Of a stretch of 64,000 nucleotides of DNA, positions 39,762-49,476 are shown one piece after another; the stretch's first letter is position 1; every line of letters begins with the position of its first letter. The stretch is from NCBI GenBank assembly GCA_017993775.1, contig JAGOMA010000008.1, positions 62,001-126,000 of the forward strand, given 5' to 3'. Source of the stretch: Chloroflexota bacterium. Lineage in GTDB: Bacteria > Chloroflexota > Anaerolineae > Promineifilales > Promineifilaceae. Below the pieces are notes generated by a model. It had not been told where the DNA came from. It made no database searches and worked only from the letters and a program-made list of their open reading frames with translations. A program made the translations under genes and the position numbers.

Positions 39762-40739
39762 ATGACTGATCTCCCTCTAGAAAAATTTCGAGAAACGGCC
39801 GTAGCCATCGAAACCGAAGTCGCCAAAGTCATCGTCGGGCAGCGGGATGTGGTGCGGCATGTGCTGATCGGCATTCTGAGCGGCGGGCATGTGCTGCTGG
39901 AGGGTGTGCCTGGGCTGGGCAAAACCATGCTGGTGCGCACCTTCGCCCAGGCGATGAGCCTGGACTTCAGCCGCATCCAGTTTACGCCCGACCTGATGCC
40001 GGCCGACATCACCGGCACGGACATTATGGAAGAAGTAGGCGACGGCCGTCGCCAATTCCGCTTCCAACAAGGCCCCGTCTTCGCCAACCTGATTTTGGCC
40101 GACGAAATCAACCGCGCCACGCCCAAAACCCAATCGGCGCTGCTGGAGGCCATGCAAGAACACACGGTCACTGTGTCTACTCACACCTACACGCTGCCGG
40201 AACCGTTTTTTGTGCTGGCAACGCAAAACCCCATCGAGCAAGAAGGCACGTATCCGCTGCCAGAAGCGCAGTTAGACCGCTTCCTGTTCAAAATCAACGT
40301 CGGCTTCCCTTCGCCTGACGAATTAACGGAAATTTTGACGCGTACAACCGGCAAAGAGATCATGGCAGCCAGCACGGCCGTTTCCGGCCCCACCATCAGC
40401 GCCATGCAGCAGCTTGCCCGCCAAATTCCCATCCCCAGCCACGTCACCGACTACGTCAGCCGTCTGGTAGTTGCCACGCATCCCGGCGGCAGCCCGGCTC
40501 CGCGCGTCAACAATTACGTGCGTTATGGCTCCAGCCCGCGCGGCGCGCAGGCGTTGGTGCTGGGCGGGAAAATTACGGCGCTGTTAGACGGCCGTCTCAA
40601 CGTCGCCTTCGACGACATTGCCGCCGTCGCCCCCGCCGCCTTGCGCCACCGCCTGCTCCTCAACTTCGAGGGCCAGGCCGAAGGTATCCAGCCGGACGAC
40701 GTGGTGGCGGATTTGCTGGATAAGGTGAAAAGAGATTAG
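39762..40739 (+). CDS. MoxR-family AAA+ ATPase
   Basis: 325 aa. Walker A GVPGLGKT (about 46-53), Walker B ILADEINRATPKTQ, sensor LATQNPIEQEGTYPLPEAQL, and the MoxR stretch LDRFLFKINVGFPSPDE. MoxR ATPases act as chaperones assembling or activating metal- and VWA/DUF58-containing partners, here the DUF58 gene immediately downstream. Same rightward run as the ABC genes. Confidence 0.95.
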   Translation: MTDLPLEKFRETAVAIETEVAKVIVGQRDVVRHVLIGILSGGHVLLEGVPGLGKTMLVRTFAQAMSLDFSRIQFTPDLMPADITGTDIMEEVGDGRRQFRFQQGPVFANLILADEINRATPKTQSALLEAMQEHTVTVSTHTYTLPEPFFVLATQNPIEQEGTYPLPEAQLDRFLFKINVGFPSPDELTEILTRTTGKEIMAASTAVSGPTISAMQQLARQIPIPSHVTDYVSRLVVATHPGGSPAPRVNNYVRYGSSPRGAQALVLGGKITALLDGRLNVAFDDIAAVAPAALRHRLLLNFEGQAEGIQPDDVVADLLDKVKRD

Positions 40740-40784
40740 AGATTAAAGATTGGAGATGGTTCAATCTCCAGTCTCCCATCTCCT
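40731..40784. repeat. GGAGATT-unit hairpin, copy 2 (imperfect)
   Basis: AGAGATTAGAGATTAAAGAT-type units on the left and TCTCC-rich complementary units on the right, between the MoxR and DUF58 genes. Confidence 0.6.
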
Positions 40785-40791
40785 TCTGCCC

Positions 40792-41691
40792 ATGAACCTC
40801 TTCGACGAACCCACCCTGCGCAAGCTGGAACAACTCACCCTTGTGGCCGAGCAGGTGCGCGTGGGGGTGATGAAGGGCGACCGGCGCAGCCGCAAACGTG
40901 GCACGTCGATCGAGTTTGCCGATTATCGCAACTATGTGAAGGGCGATGATTTGCGGCGGCTGGATTGGAATGTGTATGCGCGGCTGGAACGGCCGTTCAT
41001 CAAACTGCTCGAAGAAGAAGAAGACCTCTCCGTCCACCTGCTTGTCGACGCCAGCGCCAGCATGGATTGGCCCCTCACCAACCAACCACCCAACGATCCC
41101 ACTAACAAACTGGCTTACGCCCTCCGCCTGGCCGGCGCGCTCGGCCATATTGCCCTCATGTCCGGCGACTTGCTAACAGTGACCCTGCTCACCAGCCAGG
41201 GCAACCGCCGTTGGGGGCCATTTCGCGGCCAGCAAACCAGCCTGCGCCTGCTGCAATTTTTAGAAACCGGCACAGCCAGCGGCCCGACCGATTTGAATCT
41301 ATCGCTGCGGAATTATGCGCTGCACGGCCGTCGCCCTGGCCTGCTTTTCGTCATCAGCGATTTGCTCTCGCCGAGCGGCTATAAAGATGGGTTAACGGCC
41401 GTGCTCTCCCGTGGCTACGAAATCGGACTTATTCACCTGCTCAGCCCCGACGAAGTCGATCCGCCTCTCAGCGGCGACCTGAAACTGGTGGATGTAGAAA
41501 CCGGTCAGGACGCCGAAATCAGCCTGGATGGGGCTACGCTGGCCGCCTACCGCCAGCGCTTGCAAGCCTGGCAGGCGGAAATCGCCGCCTTTTGCGCCGG
41601 TCGGGCCAGCCACTACATTCCCCTCGTCACCGATACGCCGTGGGAAAAAGTGGTAATGCAAACCCTGCGCCTGAAGGGCGTTGTCAAATAA
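40792..41691 (+). CDS. DUF58 protein (MoxR partner)
   Basis: 299 aa from ATG 40792. Seen: GDRRSRKRGTSIEFADYRNY, GDDLRRLDWNVYARLERPF (the DUF58 core) and a VWA-like LLVDASASMDWP with a MIDAS-type DxSxS. DUF58 proteins associate with MoxR ATPases; roles in envelope integrity are reported for some. The longer in-frame reading would include the repeat hairpin and is rejected. Confidence 0.9.
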   Translation: MNLFDEPTLRKLEQLTLVAEQVRVGVMKGDRRSRKRGTSIEFADYRNYVKGDDLRRLDWNVYARLERPFIKLLEEEEDLSVHLLVDASASMDWPLTNQPPNDPTNKLAYALRLAGALGHIALMSGDLLTVTLLTSQGNRRWGPFRGQQTSLRLLQFLETGTASGPTDLNLSLRNYALHGRRPGLLFVISDLLSPSGYKDGLTAVLSRGYEIGLIHLLSPDEVDPPLSGDLKLVDVETGQDAEISLDGATLAAYRQRLQAWQAEIAAFCAGRASHYIPLVTDTPWEKVVMQTLRLKGVVK

Positions 41692-41699
41692 CGATCTGT

Positions 41700-42344
41700 A
41701 TGCGCTGGCGCAAAGTGGTAAAAACGGCCGTCTTCTTCTCTTTATTCCTGGTCTGCTTGATGGTGGCCGGGGCTGCCTGGCAGGTGTATGCCTTCGCCCG
41801 CGTAGACGAAACCCGCCCGGCAGACGCGGCGATTGTGTTGGGCGCGGCGGTGTTTGGCGAACGGCCGTCACCCGTCTTGCGCGAACGCATCAACCACGCC
41901 ATTCGCCTGTACCAGGCCGGAACCGTGCATTACCTCCTCTTCACCGGCGGGCAGGGTCGCCCCGGCGAACCCACCGAGGCCGACGTTGCGGCCCAGTATG
42001 CGCTGGCGCAGGGCGTGCCGCCAGAAGCCATTTTGCGCGAGACCACATCCACCAACACCCTGGAAAACCTGAGGCATGCGCGGGAAACGGCCGTGGCCCA
42101 GCACCTCAACACCTTCCTCATCGTCAGCACGCCCTTCCACATGAAACGCGCCATGGCCATCGCCGCCGATCTGGACATGCAAGCCTACAGCTCGCCCACA
42201 CGGAGCATTCAATGGATCAGTTGGCGGACAAAACTGCGGGCTTTTGGGCAGGAAGTGGCCAGCTACCTGTTATTCGAGGGGCGATCGGCAGCCAATGCGG
42301 TTTGCAAGGCCGTCACGATTTGTTCCACTTCAAACGGTTTCTGA
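41700..42344 (+). CDS. YdcF/SanA-like DUF218 protein
   Basis: 214 aa. N-terminal TM (TAVFFSLFLVCLMVAGAAW), then PADAAIVLGAAVFGERPSPV, LLFTGGQGRPGEPTEADVAA and ETTSTNTLENLRHA. This is the DUF218 fold, near SanA, a family linked to envelope barrier function. Its last 82 nt overlap the 3' end of the convergent histidine kinase gene, so the two transcripts are antisense there. Confidence 0.85.
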   Translation: MRWRKVVKTAVFFSLFLVCLMVAGAAWQVYAFARVDETRPADAAIVLGAAVFGERPSPVLRERINHAIRLYQAGTVHYLLFTGGQGRPGEPTEADVAAQYALAQGVPPEAILRETTSTNTLENLRHARETAVAQHLNTFLIVSTPFHMKRAMAIAADLDMQAYSSPTRSIQWISWRTKLRAFGQEVASYLLFEGRSAANAVCKAVTICSTSNGF

Positions 42345-45295
42345 ATCCAGCCGACGATGCCGTGGCGCAAAGCCGCCCGATCTTCCTCGCCAAATGGATA
42401 GCCGGTCAGAATGATCATCTTAATTTCTGGTTGCATCGCCTGGAGCCGCGAATACAGCGTCGCGCCGCTGATGTCCGGCATAACCATGTCGCTTAGAACC
42501 AGGGCAATTTCATCGCTGAAGGCCTGAAAGAGGCGAATGGCTTCTTCACCATTGGCCGCCGAATAGGTGCGGTAATTGAAAGATTCCAGGGTAGTACAGA
42601 TGGCTTCGCGGGTGATTTGTTCATCTTCCACCACCAAAATCACCTGACCTTCGCCTCTTTGCGCGGCCATACGAGAGGCTTCAGCCATAAAAGGCGTCGA
42701 GCGTGCCTGGGCGGTAAAGTAAAGATAAAAAGTCGTGCCTTCGCCGGGCGTACTGTCGACGTCGATATATCCCTGATGGTGTTTGATGATGTTGTACACC
42801 TGCGACAAGCCCAGGCCCGTGCCTTTGCTGCGCGCTTTGGTGGTAAACAATGGCTCGAAGATGCGCCGCCGAATTTCCGGCGACATGCCCTCGCCTGTAT
42901 CGCTGACCTGCAAACAAACCCATTCGCCAGGAGGCATATCGGGTAACGGCCGTGTCCCACCATCGGCTTCCACCACCAACCGCGTCAACCCCAGGCGCAA
43001 ATTGCCGCCATCCGGCATTGCATCCCGCGCATTGACCACCAGGTTCATCACCGCCTGCTGCAGCCGCGTCAGATCCGCGCTGATCACATAGTCGCCTTCT
43101 TCATATTCCAGGTGCAACTCAATCATTTCCGGCAGCATTCGGCGTAACAAATGGAAAAATTCCTTCAAAAACGGCAGTAAGGATAGGGGACGACGCTGCA
43201 CATCCGATTGGCGGCTAAAGTCCAGAATCTGGCTGATGAGGCTCGCGGCCAGCTTAGATTGTTGAAAAACAGTTTCCAGACGCCCGGTCAAATAAATGGG
43301 GAGTTCCGGCGTCTTTAAAAGCATCTGGGTATACAGCAGAATGACCGTCATGATATTGTTAAAATCATGGGCAATACCGGCGGCCAGTTGGCCAATCATC
43401 ACCAATCTTTCCTGCGCCTGAAGATATTGCTGCTGTTTGCGCGCCTCGGTGGTATCGCGCAAGACCAATACCCAGCCGCCAGACTGCGTTTGCATGGGCT
43501 GTGCGCGTACTTCAAAGGTACGGGCAACTTGCGGTACGACAACATCGTGCCAGAGAGCATCGGCTGGCGGCGTTTGCAGCAATTCGTAGATTGGACGGCC
43601 GCCTACTGATTTGATCGGCTGGCTCAATGGCGTATGGACCAGGACGGTGAGGTAATTTTGGGCGGCTGGGTTGGCGAGTTCGACCTTGAGGTGTGCGTCC
43701 AGGAGCAAAATGCCGTCCTGAACCGTATTTAATATATGCTGCACTCGTTGGGCAATTTGCTGGGTTTCTTGCAACAGCCTGGAGTTTTGTAACGCAATGG
43801 CGATGGTCGCGGCGAGATGCTGCAATCGTTGGGCGTCTTGATCGTCAAACTCTCCCGGTTCGTCGCCATCCAGGCGCAGCAGGCCCAGAACGTTGTCTTG
43901 TTGCAAAATGGGCACGACAAGGTGGGACCGCACCCAGGCGGTATCAGTATAAACAATCCAGCGGGGGTCCTGGTAGGTGTCGGGAATTACGGCCGTTTGC
44001 CGACTGTCCACCACTTGCCGTTCTAAAGGCATGGCCGCTAACGATTGCTCCAGATTGGTCACCAGGGCTTCGCCGCCCAGTTGGTCATACCCCTGCCAAC
44101 GGGCAATCTGAAGAATATCGTCGTTGAGAAGCATAATGTGGGCTGCTTTGAAAGGCACAATGCGCTGCACCTGGCGCAAAATCTGGTCGAGCAGATCTTC
44201 TGGTTGGGTTTGGGAAGTAAGAGAAAGGGTGGCTTCCGCCAGAGTCTCGGCCAGAAGACGTTGTTCGTGTTCGGCCGCCAGGAGAAGGCTTCGTTCGGCT
44301 ACGGTTAGTTCTTGCTGCGTGATGTCGATGCCCGTGCTGATGATGTGTTGGACACGGCCGTCTTCGGCCAATAACACCGCGCTGGTCCATTCAATCAACC
44401 GGCGCTGACCGGTGCGCGTCAGCCAATTGCTCTGATAATGTACGGGGTGTAAATCTTGCCGCAGTTGGGCCAGAATGGGTTCAAGTTCAGCCGCTCCTTC
44501 GGGTGTCAGCAAATAGTTGGCGACAGATTGACCGACCATTTCTGCGGCTGTGTAACCGGATACGGCCATACAGGCGCGGTTGAATCGTTCGATACGGCCG
44601 TCAACATCACACACCATCACCAACGCCCCCGATGTATCCAGCACGGTGGTCGCAAAATCTCGCTCTCTACGAGATTCAGCTACACTGCTGTCCAGACTGC
44701 TGATCAGATAGGAGACCGAAATAACCAGGGTGACGGAAATTGCCAAAAAGATGGCGCTGCTGTTCACCCAATCCACCAGTCGGACCCCGTTGTTCATATC
44801 GGTTAGCAGCAGAAAGGAGAGATGGCCATTCAACTGGAGAAAAGCCATGACCGCCAGCGTGCCAACGCCAACGAGCAAAGCGAGCGAACTGCGCTTAAAA
44901 TTAAAAAATATAGCTGTCAGGATGGCAAACGCGAGCAAAAAGACACGGCCGTCACCGCTGTATCCACGGAAGGCAAAATCGGCCAGGCCAAACAGGTACA
45001 TGAGCAGTAAAAATGCGGTGACGCGCGCCGAATAACCCAACCGCGGCAAGAAAGTAACCGCCAACATCGCCGCCGCCACAAGCAAATAAAACCCAATAAC
45101 CAACCAACTGGTCAGCATATGGTTGGTCTGACGGCCGATTTGAAAGATGGTGACCAGTCCTACCGCCATACCGGCCACCCAAAAGACCAAAATGCCCCGA
45201 AGCACCCCATTCAACAAATGTTCGCGCCACTCTTCCAGGGTTTGCGGCGGAGCGGCATTTAAATCAAAGTTGCGTGGGAGTTGAGAAAAGGACAT
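42263..45295 (-). CDS. Hybrid histidine kinase (7TM, PAS, GAF, PAS, HisKA, HATPase, REC)
   Basis: 1010 aa. N-terminal membrane region with about six or seven helices (about 30-205); PAS (about 225-335; FNRACMAVSGYTAAEMVG); GAF (about 360-510); second PAS-like; HisKA with phospho-acceptor in AGIAHDFNNIMTVILLY (about 655). HATPase N and G boxes are NLVVNARDAMPDGG and GTGLGLSQVYNII; the C-terminal receiver has LVLSDMVMPDISG (phospho-Asp) and LTGYP. A membrane sensor with internal phosphorelay. The signal is unknown. No Hpt or output regulator is adjacent. Confidence 0.9.
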   Translation of the reverse strand: MSFSQLPRNFDLNAAPPQTLEEWREHLLNGVLRGILVFWVAGMAVGLVTIFQIGRQTNHMLTSWLVIGFYLLVAAAMLAVTFLPRLGYSARVTAFLLLMYLFGLADFAFRGYSGDGRVFLLAFAILTAIFFNFKRSSLALLVGVGTLAVMAFLQLNGHLSFLLLTDMNNGVRLVDWVNSSAIFLAISVTLVISVSYLISSLDSSVAESRRERDFATTVLDTSGALVMVCDVDGRIERFNRACMAVSGYTAAEMVGQSVANYLLTPEGAAELEPILAQLRQDLHPVHYQSNWLTRTGQRRLIEWTSAVLLAEDGRVQHIISTGIDITQQELTVAERSLLLAAEHEQRLLAETLAEATLSLTSQTQPEDLLDQILRQVQRIVPFKAAHIMLLNDDILQIARWQGYDQLGGEALVTNLEQSLAAMPLERQVVDSRQTAVIPDTYQDPRWIVYTDTAWVRSHLVVPILQQDNVLGLLRLDGDEPGEFDDQDAQRLQHLAATIAIALQNSRLLQETQQIAQRVQHILNTVQDGILLLDAHLKVELANPAAQNYLTVLVHTPLSQPIKSVGGRPIYELLQTPPADALWHDVVVPQVARTFEVRAQPMQTQSGGWVLVLRDTTEARKQQQYLQAQERLVMIGQLAAGIAHDFNNIMTVILLYTQMLLKTPELPIYLTGRLETVFQQSKLAASLISQILDFSRQSDVQRRPLSLLPFLKEFFHLLRRMLPEMIELHLEYEEGDYVISADLTRLQQAVMNLVVNARDAMPDGGNLRLGLTRLVVEADGGTRPLPDMPPGEWVCLQVSDTGEGMSPEIRRRIFEPLFTTKARSKGTGLGLSQVYNIIKHHQGYIDVDSTPGEGTTFYLYFTAQARSTPFMAEASRMAAQRGEGQVILVVEDEQITREAICTTLESFNYRTYSAANGEEAIRLFQAFSDEIALVLSDMVMPDISGATLYSRLQAMQPEIKMIILTGYPFGEEDRAALRHGIVGWIQKPFEVEQIVTALQTALAADRPSNNR

Positions 45296-45315
45296 GTTTT
45301 GTTTGGGCGCCGTTT

Positions 45316-46122
45316 TCAGGTATCAAACGGATCGATCTGATAAAGCTGGGGCCGGCGATCCGCAAAAACAGGGATTTTTTGGCGGACAGCCTCTACCTGC
45401 GACAAATCCAAAGTGGCGATCAGCAGTTCTTCCGTTTCGCCGCCTTCGGTGAGCAGGTCGCCCCAGGGGTCAATGATGGCTGAATGACCCAAAAATGTGC
45501 TGTCGCCCGATTGGCCGACACGATTGCAAGCGACGATAAACATCTGGTTTTCGATGGCCCGGGCGCGCAGCAAGGTTTGCCAATGGGTCAGGCGCGGATG
45601 AGGCCATTCGGCGGGCAGCACAACCAGGCGCGCGCCAGCCAGAGCATAGGCGCGAAATTGCTCCGGGAAGCGTAAATCGTAACAAATGGCCAGCCCAACC
45701 CGGCCCCAGGCTGTGTCCGCCAGAGTAAGTTTGTCGCCGGGAGTCAGGTATTGGTGTTCGTCCATCAGACGGAAGAGGTGGATTTTGCTGTAGTCGGCCA
45801 GAATTCGGCCGTGATCGTCCCAAAATACGGCCGTATTCCCCACCCGCTCATTACCCAACCGGGAAAGGCAAGAGCCGATGATGTGCAAATGGTGGGTGCG
45901 AGCGAGAACGGCCGTGGCCGCAAAAATACCTTCATCCAGACGCGCCGCATGGTGCGCCGCATTCATCAAATCATACCCCGTAGACCACAACTCCGGCAGC
46001 ACCAGCCAATCGGCCGACTGCCCGGCGGCGGCCGCCGCCAGCCGCGCCACGCGCGCCAAATTTTGCGCCGGATCGCCCAGCGTGACATCCATTTGTCCCA
46101 CAGCAATGGTTACTTGCGTCAT
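45316..46122 (-). CDS. Carbon-nitrogen hydrolase (nitrilase superfamily)
   Basis: 268 aa. Catalytic triad Glu in LVLPELWSTGYD, Lys in YSKIHLFRLM, Cys in GLAICYDLRFPE. Size and motifs fit the omega-amidase/NIT2-like branch, which hydrolyses alpha-keto acid amides; a broader amidase role is possible. It lies just upstream of the histidine kinase on the same strand (gap 20 nt) and could be cotranscribed. Confidence 0.9.
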   Translation of the reverse strand: MTQVTIAVGQMDVTLGDPAQNLARVARLAAAAAGQSADWLVLPELWSTGYDLMNAAHHAARLDEGIFAATAVLARTHHLHIIGSCLSRLGNERVGNTAVFWDDHGRILADYSKIHLFRLMDEHQYLTPGDKLTLADTAWGRVGLAICYDLRFPEQFRAYALAGARLVVLPAEWPHPRLTHWQTLLRARAIENQMFIVACNRVGQSGDSTFLGHSAIIDPWGDLLTEGGETEELLIATLDLSQVEAVRQKIPVFADRRPQLYQIDPFDT

Positions 46123-46309
46123 AAACGGTATCTTTTCCCGCTAACACGGCCAAACCAAGCGGACCTGACCCGACGCAAATATAGTATCACGTCAGACAAG
46201 GATTCCCAATAAAAAACGACCACAGTAAGGGGATGGCTCAGAAATTGGGGAGGATGGGGTAACAACACTTTGTGGTCTTGATGAAAGGATCAGGCAGCGC
46301 CTTTTTGCA

Positions 46310-46379
46310 GCGTGAAGCGTGAAACGTGAAATGTGAAACGTGAGGCGTGAGGCACGAGGCGCGAGGCGTGAGACGTGAA
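46310..46379. repeat. Ten tandem 7-bp units (RYGTGAR)
   Basis: Ten consecutive heptamers of the type GCGTGAA / ACGTGAG, slightly diverged, in the 308-bp gap between the nitrilase and WYL genes. The rest of the gap holds nothing recognisable. Confidence 0.8.
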
Positions 46380-46430
46380 TAGGAGAGCGTCAACCGTGGC
46401 CAAACCCACAAATGCAGAAGGCTCAACACC

Positions 46431-47408
46431 TCAATCCATAGGCACGGAAACCGCCTGAGGAAAATAGAGGGCGGCCGCCTGGCGCATTTCCACAGCCAGG
46501 TCTGCCCGCAGCCAGCCAGGCGCTAATACTTCTACCTGCGCGCCCCAACTACGAATCCACGGCTTCATTTCCAATGGTTCCGCCACCTGTACACGCAGCA
46601 GGCAGCCGCCGACCGACGTGGCTTCAAGCGTCTGCGAGGGATGCCACTGGCGCTCGCGCACCTGGGCGTTTACTTCCGGCGCAAAACGCAAGACCACTTC
46701 ATTCACTTCGTCGCCAGCCATAATTCGCCAGCCAGAAGCCAGCCGCGCTTCCAGATCAAAATCTTCCGGGATGGTGAATTTTTTCTTCAAGACAGCCGCG
46801 CTTTCCAGCCGATCCAGCTTAAAAGTGCGAATTTCGTCCGACCAACTGTCGTGGCCAATAACGTAGATGCCTGAGGGGGTCGGCTCCAGGGCGTAGGGGC
46901 AGATGACACGCTGGCGCAGCACCCCGCTGCGTGGTGACCGGTAGCCGATTTTCACCTGTTGGCCGGTTCCCCAGCCTTCGGCAACGGCTTCCAGAACGGC
47001 GCCCTGGCTGCTCGTTTCGCGTTGGTCCACGCGGTCGGCGGCGCGCTGGAGGTGGTTGCTGAGGGGTTTGGGCAGGGTGGAGGCCAGCTTGCGCAAGGCA
47101 GCCATGACATGAGGATTACGATCTTCAACGGTACGAGAGAGGAGAAGCCCGGCCAGTACGAGGGCGATGGCTTCCTGAAACGAGAGCCGGATACTGGCTA
47201 AATAACGGCTGCGATTGATCCCGAAACGGCCGTTTTCCTGCCACACAGGCACACCCTGATCACATAAAAACTCTACGTCCCGGTACACCGTACGCCGATC
47301 AACCCCCAAATCATCCGCCAGATCAATCGCCGTCAGACCTTCTGGCGCTAACAACAATAAAGACTCAATCTCGCGCAGCCGCGCTGTCCGTGTCGCTAAT
47401 CGTGCCAT
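46431..47408 (-). CDS. WYL-domain transcriptional regulator
   Basis: 325 aa. N-terminal winged HTH (LREIESLLLLAPEGLTAIDL, DLGVDRRTVYRDVEFLCDQG) and a WYL domain (about 140-230; VKIGYRSPRSGVLRQRVICP, YVIGHDSWSDEIRTFKLDRL), then the WCX extension. WYL proteins sense ligands, often nucleic acids or nucleotides, and regulate defence, DNA-damage or stress genes. No cognate target is evident next to it; the divergent 194-bp region to the signalling operon could be one. Confidence 0.9.
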   Translation of the reverse strand: MARLATRTARLREIESLLLLAPEGLTAIDLADDLGVDRRTVYRDVEFLCDQGVPVWQENGRFGINRSRYLASIRLSFQEAIALVLAGLLLSRTVEDRNPHVMAALRKLASTLPKPLSNHLQRAADRVDQRETSSQGAVLEAVAEGWGTGQQVKIGYRSPRSGVLRQRVICPYALEPTPSGIYVIGHDSWSDEIRTFKLDRLESAAVLKKKFTIPEDFDLEARLASGWRIMAGDEVNEVVLRFAPEVNAQVRERQWHPSQTLEATSVGGCLLRVQVAEPLEMKPWIRSWGAQVEVLAPGWLRADLAVEMRQAAALYFPQAVSVPMD

Positions 47409-47602
47409 CGCTTGTACCCCAGAATATAGACCATACGTTCTACAAGAAATTATAACACAAATTATGCTAAAATGTGCCTACACAGAAACCAAAACACAAC
47501 CCTGTGCAGCTCTATCCACTGAATGGAAATACTTGAAACTTGTTTGTCGGTTTTACCAGACAGTGCAAACGAATATTCACCAACGCGACAAGGCAAAAAG
47601 AC

Positions 47603-49459
47603 ATGACCCAAACCAGGGAGCCAACCTCACCAAAACAACCTAGCAGCGCAGAACAAATTGCGGCCCTAACAAGAACCGTCCAACGGTTAGAAGCCGAACT
47701 GGCTACTTACAAAGAAACCGGGGCGCAGATATCTCGTTTTGCCAACCAACTGCGGACGGCGGCCGAAGTTTCCAAACAACTCAGCTCGATTTTGGAGTTA
47801 GACCCGCTCTTGCGTGAGGTTGTCACCTTACTAAAGGAACGGTTCGAGCTTTACCATGTCCATGTATATTTACTGGACGATGCCAATGGTGTCTTACGCA
47901 TGGTGGCCGGTTCTGGCTCCGTTGGCGAGCGCCTGCGTGATCGTCGCCACATGATTGCGCTGGAAACCGAACACAGCCTGGTCGCTCGCGCCGCCCGCGA
48001 CGGCTACACCATTCTGGTAGATGATGTTAGCCTGGAGCCAGACTTTCTGCCCAACCCGCTGCTGCCCAATACGCGCTGCGAGTTGGCCGTGCCGCTGATT
48101 CTTGGCCGGCATGTTCTGGGCGTTCTGGATGTGCAAGACGATCGGTCCCATCGGTTTGACCAATTGGACCTGGCGACTTTTAGCAGCATATCCGGACACA
48201 TCGCCACTGCCATCCAAAACGCCTATTTGTTTGAAGAACAAAAAGAGGCGGAAAATGTGCTGCGCCGGTATGCGGAGCGACTGCAAAGCTTGCACCAGAT
48301 CGACCAGGCGATTTTGACGGCCCAATCGCCGGAAAGCATCGCCAGGAAAGCCATCGAATGTTTGAAGACTATTGTGCCTTACCACCGGGCAAGTTTTACG
48401 ATGTTTGATTATGAGAACAGCCGGGCGCACGTTGTATCGGTGACCAATGGTGACGAAACTTCTCTGATGGAGGGCGATTATCCGCTGGATCCCAACACCG
48501 AGACTTTGGCGTTGATAAACGAGAGGCCAATTTTTGGCGACCTGGATAAATTGCAGCCTATTTTGCCATTTTTTAACACGCTGATGAATGGGGGTACGCG
48601 ATCTATTTTGATTTATCCGCTGCACACGCACGGAAAGTTAATGGGCACGTTAAACCTGGGTCGTGATACGGCGGATACGTTTGATGAAAGTGAGGTTACG
48701 GCCGTTGGCGAAATCGCCGCCCCCTTAGCCATTGCCATCGAACAAGCCCGTCTCTACGAACAGGTCAAGCAGCACGCCCAGGTTTTGGAAGAACAAAATC
48801 TGGAATTGGCGCAGTTTGCTTACGTGGCCTCGCATGATCTTCAGGAGCCGCTGCGCATTGTGATCAGCTATGTACAACTGCTGCAGCGGCGCTACGGAGG
48901 CCAGTTTGATGAAGACGCCGACCTGTTTTTTCATTATATCGTCGATGGCGCGCTGCGGATGCGCGACCTGATCAACGGACTGTTAGATTATTCTTATCTG
49001 GGTCGATCTGGGTCGCCATTCGCCATAACAAACTGCAATGACGTTTTGACGGAAGCGCTGGCAAATCTTCAGGTAACAATCGAAGAAACCAGGGCGATTA
49101 TCCATGCCGACCCTTTGCCAACCCTGTTGGGCGACACCGTTCAACTGCGGCAGTTATGGCAAAACCTGATCAGCAACGCAATTAAGTTTAGTGCGGCCCA
49201 ACCAGAAATTTTTATTGGCTGCCGTAACGAGGGGCGGGAGTGGCTGTTCTGGGTTCAGGACAATGGCATTGGATTAGACCTTGAGTATGCCGAACGGATT
49301 TTTGCGATTTTCCAGCGCTTGCATACCCTGGAAGAATACCCCGGAACCGGGATTGGGCTGGCCATTTGCAAGAAGATTGTGGAACGACATAACGGCCGTA
49401 TCTGGGTCGAATCTCAACCCGGAGAAGGCGCCACGTTTTATTTCACGCTGCCCACATAA
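47603..49459 (+). CDS. GAF-GAF histidine kinase (phytochrome-like kinase core)
   Basis: 618 aa from ATG 47603. N-terminal coiled coil (AALTRTVQRLEAELATYK), GAF1 (about 55-210), GAF2 (about 230-385), HisKA with ASHDLQEPLRIVISYVQLL, and HATPase with NLISNAIKFS, DNGIGLD and GTGIGLAICKKIV. No chromophore cysteine or PHY domain was identified. The kinase core is of the phytochrome/Cph1 type that signals to CheY-like Rcp1 regulators, which fits the response regulator 17 nt downstream. Soluble. Confidence 0.9.
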   Translation: MTQTREPTSPKQPSSAEQIAALTRTVQRLEAELATYKETGAQISRFANQLRTAAEVSKQLSSILELDPLLREVVTLLKERFELYHVHVYLLDDANGVLRMVAGSGSVGERLRDRRHMIALETEHSLVARAARDGYTILVDDVSLEPDFLPNPLLPNTRCELAVPLILGRHVLGVLDVQDDRSHRFDQLDLATFSSISGHIATAIQNAYLFEEQKEAENVLRRYAERLQSLHQIDQAILTAQSPESIARKAIECLKTIVPYHRASFTMFDYENSRAHVVSVTNGDETSLMEGDYPLDPNTETLALINERPIFGDLDKLQPILPFFNTLMNGGTRSILIYPLHTHGKLMGTLNLGRDTADTFDESEVTAVGEIAAPLAIAIEQARLYEQVKQHAQVLEEQNLELAQFAYVASHDLQEPLRIVISYVQLLQRRYGGQFDEDADLFFHYIVDGALRMRDLINGLLDYSYLGRSGSPFAITNCNDVLTEALANLQVTIEETRAIIHADPLPTLLGDTVQLRQLWQNLISNAIKFSAAQPEIFIGCRNEGREWLFWVQDNGIGLDLEYAERIFAIFQRLHTLEEYPGTGIGLAICKKIVERHNGRIWVESQPGEGATFYFTLPT

Positions 49460-49476
49460 CAAAGGACACAAATACA

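Noticed and set aside
41681-42496. 271-codon frame over the YdcF-like gene
   Set aside because: Shadow frame; the DUF218 motifs are in the other frame.
46238-46429. 63-codon leftward frame with repeated R/S/H residues
   Set aside because: It is the translation of the heptamer array, with no other support.
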